Shown here: positions 60,311 through 64,000 of the stretch, piece by piece
How positions within the stretch are numbered: position 1 is the stretch's first letter
Layout of the letters: the number at the start of each line of letters is the position of its first letter
Assembly: GCF_040839445.1 (NCBI RefSeq)
Contig: NZ_JBDPGJ010000004.1
Location: 1 to 64,000, forward strand
Origin: Aquibium pacificus
GTDB taxonomy: Bacteria; Pseudomonadota; Alphaproteobacteria; Rhizobiales; Rhizobiaceae
Length of the DNA: 64,000 bases
Reading direction: 5' to 3'
Program-made: the position numbers and the translations under genes
The notes under the pieces: generated by a model
Told to the model about the DNA's origin: nothing
Seen by the model: only the letters and a program-made list of their open reading frames with translations
Database searches by the model: none

Positions 60311-61713
60311 AGGTGTGGCCGCTCCGGTTCACCGAGGTCGGGCAAGAGGCCCTTCTCTTCTGTGACGAAGCGGGAGTTTTTTTTCGGTCGGACGAAAGCT
60401 TTCTTACCCGCTACGCAAGAGCCGAGCTGAGCGAACAGGATCGGCAGTTTCTCCTCGAGGGAGGCCATGCCTTCATGGAAGAAGGCGATCGGCACTATCT
60501 CGGGTTTGCGGCCCGGTGGGCAAAGCGCCAGTTCATGCCGGGCTCAATGGACTACGTCATCCTCGTGCCGACGTTGCGCTGCGATCTGGCCTGCAGCTAC
60601 TGCCAGGTATCGCGGGTGAACGCCAACGCCCGCGGGTTCGACTGGAGCGAAGAGACCCTTGGCGCGACCCTCGCATTCCTCGATCGACTGTCGACAAAAC
60701 GCATCAAGATCGAGTTCCAGGGCGGCGAACCGCTGCTCAGACTCGATCTCCTAGAGCACGCGCGAGCATTCTGCCGCAAGCGGTTCGTTTCCGCCGAGTT
60801 CGTGGTCTGCACGAATTTGCAGAATGTTTCAGACGAAGCCTGGGCTTTCCTCGATGCGCCCGACACGTATCTCAGCACGTCGTTCGACGGCGATGTCGTC
60901 ACCCATACCAGGCAGCGAACGTATGATCCGGCGCGCACCGCGACGTTTATAGGCAATCTTGAGCGGGCGATATCGGTTGTAGGGCCGGAGAAGGTGTCAG
61001 CCTTGCCCACCATCGATCCCACCAATGGGCCAGCGCCCGAAACGATAATCGCCAGCTATGCGCGCCTCGGGATTCGCTCCATTTACCTGCGGGCCGTCAA
61101 CTATCAGGGGTTCGCCCGCAAGCGCTTCGGGCGAGGCGACGACGGTTGCTGGAACCAATATTACGATCGGTTCATCGAGGCCCTGCTCGTTCATAACGCT
61201 TCTTCTGACACGATGATGGAGGAGTACTACTTCACCCATTGCCTGAGGCGGATCTTTCGCGGCGGTCATCATGGCCATGTCGACCTGCGCAATCCCAATC
61301 TCCTCGGCGTGGACTATTTGGTCGTCGATTTTGATGGGACGCTGTATCCCACAGACGAGGCCCGCATGATGACACGTGTGGGTCAGATCGATCTGTCCAT
61401 CGGATCCGTTTCCGGCGGGATCGATGGTGAAGAGCTGGCGACGCTGAACGCCGCCGCGGACAACAACTTTCACGAAGACTGCTCACACTGTGCCTATCAG
61501 CCGTTCTGCGGCGTCGATCTGATCGACGATCTGTCCCGCTACGATCGCATCGATCTGCCGAAACACGAGACAGCCTTTTGTCGCCGCCATACCGCAATCT
61601 TTCGAAAGGCATTCGAGCTCATCTACCGCAACGATGAGGCCGCACGGTCCTCGCTTGCTGCGTGGCTGGATGTGCCAGCCTTCGATCCGGCGCTGGCGCC
61701 GGTCCATGCATGA
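60307..61713 (+). CDS. hxsB: His-Xaa-Ser system radical SAM maturase HxsB
   Basis: A 468-residue radical SAM enzyme. The [4Fe-4S]-SAM motif CxxxCxxC is Cys92, Cys96 and Cys99 in LRCDLACSYCQVSRVN. The GGEP-type SAM motif is KIEFQGGEPLLRLDLLEHAR. A C-terminal cluster-binding region in the SPASM manner reads EDCSHCAYQPFCGVDL with a further Cys downstream (AFCRRH). It is expected to modify the HxsA repeat, together with HxsC. It overlaps hxsD and hxsC by 4 bp each, indicating translational coupling. Length and order match known hxs operons. Confidence 0.93.
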   Translation: MKVWPLRFTEVGQEALLFCDEAGVFFRSDESFLTRYARAELSEQDRQFLLEGGHAFMEEGDRHYLGFAARWAKRQFMPGSMDYVILVPTLRCDLACSYCQVSRVNANARGFDWSEETLGATLAFLDRLSTKRIKIEFQGGEPLLRLDLLEHARAFCRKRFVSAEFVVCTNLQNVSDEAWAFLDAPDTYLSTSFDGDVVTHTRQRTYDPARTATFIGNLERAISVVGPEKVSALPTIDPTNGPAPETIIASYARLGIRSIYLRAVNYQGFARKRFGRGDDGCWNQYYDRFIEALLVHNASSDTMMEEYYFTHCLRRIFRGGHHGHVDLRNPNLLGVDYLVVDFDGTLYPTDEARMMTRVGQIDLSIGSVSGGIDGEELATLNAAADNNFHEDCSHCAYQPFCGVDLIDDLSRYDRIDLPKHETAFCRRHTAIFRKAFELIYRNDEAARSSLAAWLDVPAFDPALAPVHA

Positions 61714-62801
61714 TACCGCTTCGGCTCAAGGCGGAATTGCCGCCGCTCATCGAGCCGCTGGTGGTCAGACTGCGCGACAGGCGAACGGAGGATTTTCAGC
61801 CCGACTGCGAGGCGGTGTTGCTGGACGTCTCGGGTGGATGGCGCGAGTACGACTATGGCGGCTTCTCACTACGCATCCATGCCGCACCGCATGAGGCGCT
61901 TGACGGCGATGTTCTCCTCGCGCAGCCCGGCCGATCGTCGGTCAACCGTATCATCCGAGCAAATTCGGTGCACAACACGCTCGTTATTACAGAAAGGTGC
62001 GACCAGCTATGCGTGATGTGTTCGCAGCCACCGAAGACAGGGCACGCTGACCTCTTCGCTCAGTTCGGTCAGGCGGCAATGCTGGCGCCGCCCGGTGCAA
62101 CCATCGGCATCTCCGGCGGCGAACCGCTGCTCTACAAGGATCAGGTGTTCGATCTGATCGATGTCTCTCTCGCGCGGCGGCCGGATCTGCGGTTTCACGT
62201 CCTGACAAACGCGCAGCATTTTGGCAGGGACGATGAGAACTGGTTGCGCGAGGTGGCGAAAGACAAAGTCCTTTGGGGGATACCGCTCTATTCACCGACA
62301 GCCGCCGATCATGATGCGATTGTTGCGAAGGCCGGCGCCTTCGACAATCTCATGCAATCGATGGATACCTTGGCCCGGGCCGGAGCGCTAATCGAACTAC
62401 GCACGGTGGTGACGGCGCGCAATGTCGAAGACCTCCCGCGGCTTGCCAACCTGATTACGACGGATCTGCCGTTCTGTTCGAGTTGGGCACTAATGCAACT
62501 CGAACCGATCGGTTTCGGGCGGATGAACTGGGACGAGATATTCCATGACAGCAGTATCGACTTCGAACCAATCGCCCGCGCGATGAATATCGCACTCACG
62601 CGAGGTCTAGACGTCGCACTGTTCAACTTTCCCTTATGCACCGTTCCTGAGACACATCGCAAATATGCCATGGCGACGATCTCGGATTGGAAGCAGAAGT
62701 TCATCGAGAGTTGTGGAGAGTGTTCGGTTCGCGCGCGTTGCGGGGGGTTCTTTGAATGGTATGATCAGCGACGCGGATTTGCGCAGGTGGGACCGGTATG
62801 A
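61710..62801 (+). CDS. hxsC: His-Xaa-Ser system radical SAM maturase HxsC
   Basis: A 363-residue second radical SAM enzyme. The CxxxCxxC is Cys97, Cys101 and Cys104 in TERCDQLCVMCSQPPKTG, followed by ATIGISGGEPLLYKDQV. The C-terminal Cys cluster is SCGECSVRARCGGFFEWYD. ATG 61710 overlaps the hxsB stop and is better than an upstream in-frame start inside hxsB. It has no SPASM length, so probably binds one or two auxiliary irons through the C-terminal Cys set. It works with HxsB on HxsA; why two radical SAM enzymes are needed is not known. Confidence 0.93.
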   Translation: MIPLRLKAELPPLIEPLVVRLRDRRTEDFQPDCEAVLLDVSGGWREYDYGGFSLRIHAAPHEALDGDVLLAQPGRSSVNRIIRANSVHNTLVITERCDQLCVMCSQPPKTGHADLFAQFGQAAMLAPPGATIGISGGEPLLYKDQVFDLIDVSLARRPDLRFHVLTNAQHFGRDDENWLREVAKDKVLWGIPLYSPTAADHDAIVAKAGAFDNLMQSMDTLARAGALIELRTVVTARNVEDLPRLANLITTDLPFCSSWALMQLEPIGFGRMNWDEIFHDSSIDFEPIARAMNIALTRGLDVALFNFPLCTVPETHRKYAMATISDWKQKFIESCGECSVRARCGGFFEWYDQRRGFAQVGPV

Positions 62802-63391
62802 AGAGGACGCATTTCCTCATCTCGTCTCTCGTGGCCGCCGGTTTCCTGACGCCGCGCGCGGAAGCCGTGCCAGGCGCCGGCGTGGAACCGCATCGCGACA
62901 AGAAGCCGTCCCTGTTCGAGCGGTTCCGGCTCCATCATCTCTACTCGCTCGCGGGTCACCGCTCGCACTCAAGCCATCGATCTCACGGCAGCCATCGGTC
63001 CTCGTCGGGCGGCGGCTATTCAACGCCGCGTGCCAACCCGCCCGTCCGCACGGCACCACCCGTCCCGTTGTATAAGGCGCCTTCAATCGTGGCGCCCGAC
63101 GTGCCTGACACCTCACGCAACCGAAACAGCACGCCACCATCCTCGGTGCTGCCAAGCCCGCCCGCCGCTGCGACCAAGACGCTTCCCGGGAACTCCGAGA
63201 AGTTCCGCAAGATCGTTGAGGAAGTGCAGTTCGCGCTGTTTGCCTTTGGCTACTACACCGGGGCCATCGACGGGATCCTCGGCCCGGAATCGAAGGCGGC
63301 GCTCTCAAAGATGCAGGCCGACTACGGATTGAAGGTGACCGGAACCATCACGCCGGAGGTGCTGGATGCGCTCAAGATCGTGGCTCAGTAG
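62798..63391 (+). CDS. hxsA: His-Xaa-Ser repeat protein HxsA, modification substrate
   Basis: A 197-residue exported protein. Residues 1-23 form a signal peptide (HFLISSLVAAGFLTPRAEA). Residues 54-68 are five tandem HxS units (HRS HSS HRS HGS HRS), the presumed target of HxsB/HxsC. A Pro-rich spacer follows (about 75-130), then a peptidoglycan-binding domain at about 135-197 (FRKIVEEVQFALFAFGYYTG, AIDGILGPESKAALSKMQAD). It would therefore be anchored to the cell wall in the periplasm with its modified repeat free. ATGA overlap with hxsC. The modification and function have not been described as far as I know. Confidence 0.92.
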   Translation: MKRTHFLISSLVAAGFLTPRAEAVPGAGVEPHRDKKPSLFERFRLHHLYSLAGHRSHSSHRSHGSHRSSSGGGYSTPRANPPVRTAPPVPLYKAPSIVAPDVPDTSRNRNSTPPSSVLPSPPAAATKTLPGNSEKFRKIVEEVQFALFAFGYYTGAIDGILGPESKAALSKMQADYGLKVTGTITPEVLDALKIVAQ

Positions 63392-63761
63392 GACCGGCTA
63401 TCTGATCGCTTTCCTTGCAGGGATCACGACCGCGATCGTGGCGCTCCCGCTTTGGAAGCTGGCTTTGATCCGCACATCGCAGTCATCCTACGGCGAACTG
63501 ACTTTTGCATGCGACCATGCGATGCGGGGGCATCTCATCGCCAAGATGTCCGTGGCGAAAACACCATCCGAGGACACCGTGCGCGAACTTAAGGCAGCGG
63601 AGATTCAGCTGATTGCCTGTCAGGACTACGACTTGATGCGCAAGCGCCTGATACGATGGGGCCTCACCGACAACGAGTTGAGTGAAATGGCGCTTCTCGC
63701 TATCGAAGAGCGCGCCACGAACCTCCAGGAAGTCGTACGGGTCCATGAGATACGCTACTAA
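63366..63761 (+). CDS. Small membrane-anchored His-Xaa-Ser system-associated protein
   Basis: A 131-residue protein with one N-terminal membrane segment (about residues 11-33, GYLIAFLAGITTAIVALPLW). A soluble helical part follows, with two cysteines (LTFACDHAMRGHL and IQLIACQDYDLMR) that could form a disulphide in the periplasm. ATG 63366 has GGAGG 6 bp upstream and overlaps the hxsA end by 26 bp, so it is translationally coupled. Short proteins of this kind recur next to hxsA; I recall a named His-Xaa-Ser system family but could not check. Role unknown. Confidence 0.75.
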   Translation: MRSRSWLSRTGYLIAFLAGITTAIVALPLWKLALIRTSQSSYGELTFACDHAMRGHLIAKMSVAKTPSEDTVRELKAAEIQLIACQDYDLMRKRLIRWGLTDNELSEMALLAIEERATNLQEVVRVHEIRY

Positions 63762-64000
63762 ATTTAGGCTCGTCGTTGCCTCGGTTGCCGTGCTGGCCGC
63801 TGTCTCAGCGAGGGCCGACACGTTGCGCGAAACCGTCCTGCGGCAAGCGGCGCTCGATGCCGGCCTCATACTGGCAGAGGACACGCATGTAGATGTGCCG
63901 CCCGCCCTGGTCGCGGTCGGCAAGCTCCTCTTTGAAACGAAGAAGCTCTCCCTCGAACGGGATATTGCGTGTGCCTCTTGCCATCTTGATCGCTTTGGCT
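63745..64000 (+). CDS. Start of a c-type cytochrome, probably di-haem peroxidase/MauG-like (partial)
   Basis: Only the first 85 codons are in the window. A signal peptide ends near SARADTL (residue 24). The mature start ILAEDTHVDVPPALVAVGKL followed by LLFETKKLSLERDIACASCH is the usual N-terminus of bacterial cytochrome c peroxidases, with the haem motif CASCH at residues 76-80. ATG 63745 overlaps the end of the previous gene by 17 bp, so it belongs to the same operon. If it is MauG-like it could oxidise a protein substrate such as modified HxsA; this is inference. Confidence 0.75.
   Translation, partial: MRYATKFRLVVASVAVLAAVSARADTLRETVLRQAALDAGLILAEDTHVDVPPALVAVGKLLFETKKLSLERDIACASCHLDRFG

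Noticed and set aside
62945..63010. HxS-coding DNA as a CRISPR-like or simple tandem repeat
   Set aside because: The repeat is at the protein level with varied codons, no spacers and no direct repeats of CRISPR length. No CRISPR array or cas genes were seen in the window.

Overview
The window is high-GC DNA from an alphaproteobacterium, most likely of the Hyphomicrobiales or Sphingomonadales. The basis is gene content (TRAP and Liv-type transporters, CoA-linked acid catabolism, an OhrR/Ohr pair) and a dense IS load of IS66, IS21, IS110/IS1111, IS5, IS256 and IS630 types. I cannot name the genus from sequence alone. It reads as an accessory region of a chromosome or large plasmid, made of metabolic islands separated by insertion-sequence graveyards.

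Region 1 (1-9755) is nested mobile DNA. An IS66 element (tnpABC) is split by an IS1111-type IS110 element. An IS630 transposase gene is split by an IS21 element with a 5-bp duplication, and the IS21 istA gene is split again by a 2.06-kb DDE element with a 5-bp duplication. Fragments of at least three more ISs follow. Most of these transposase genes carry single-base frameshifts, whereas the metabolic genes do not.

Region 2 (9756-36216) starts with the peroxide-defence pair ohrR/ohr. It then holds a large organic-acid catabolic island: three paralogous FAD dehydrogenases of the fumarate-reductase/KstD type, three sets of TRAP membrane genes with four periplasmic binding proteins, a biotin transporter (bioY), and a split biotin-dependent carboxylase (carrier, biotin carboxylase, PycB/OadA-like carboxyltransferase). 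A family III CoA-transferase, a citryl-CoA-lyase-like enzyme, a MaoC-like hot-dog protein with a degenerate active site, an N-carbamoylsarcosine-amidase-like hydrolase and an IclR regulator complete it. Together they suggest uptake, oxidation, CoA activation and C-C cleavage of an unidentified carboxylic acid.

Region 3 (36217-51476) is one long plus-strand run: a Liv-type ABC importer (with LivM and LivG fused in one polypeptide) followed by an acyl-CoA synthetase, three acyl-CoA dehydrogenases, two SDRs, a thiolase, an enoyl-CoA hydratase, and a thiolase-like protein overlapping a DUF35 zinc protein. The last pair looks like an Ltp2/ChsH2-type retro-aldolase, so the operon probably imports and shortens a branched or cyclic carboxylic acid.

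Region 4 (51477-59247) begins with a complete IS256 element with a 9-bp duplication, then an IS5-family element split by a second IS1111-type element. It ends with a minus-strand operon of two tyrosine recombinases plus a small protein, laid out like the Tn554 transposition module.

Region 5 (59248-64000) is the most unusual part: a compact hxsD-hxsB-hxsC-hxsA operon of the His-Xaa-Ser system, with two radical SAM maturases and a short exported substrate carrying five tandem His-X-Ser units and a peptidoglycan-binding domain. A small membrane-anchored companion and the start of a c-type cytochrome (CASCH haem site) follow and run off the window end. The biochemistry of this system is essentially unknown.
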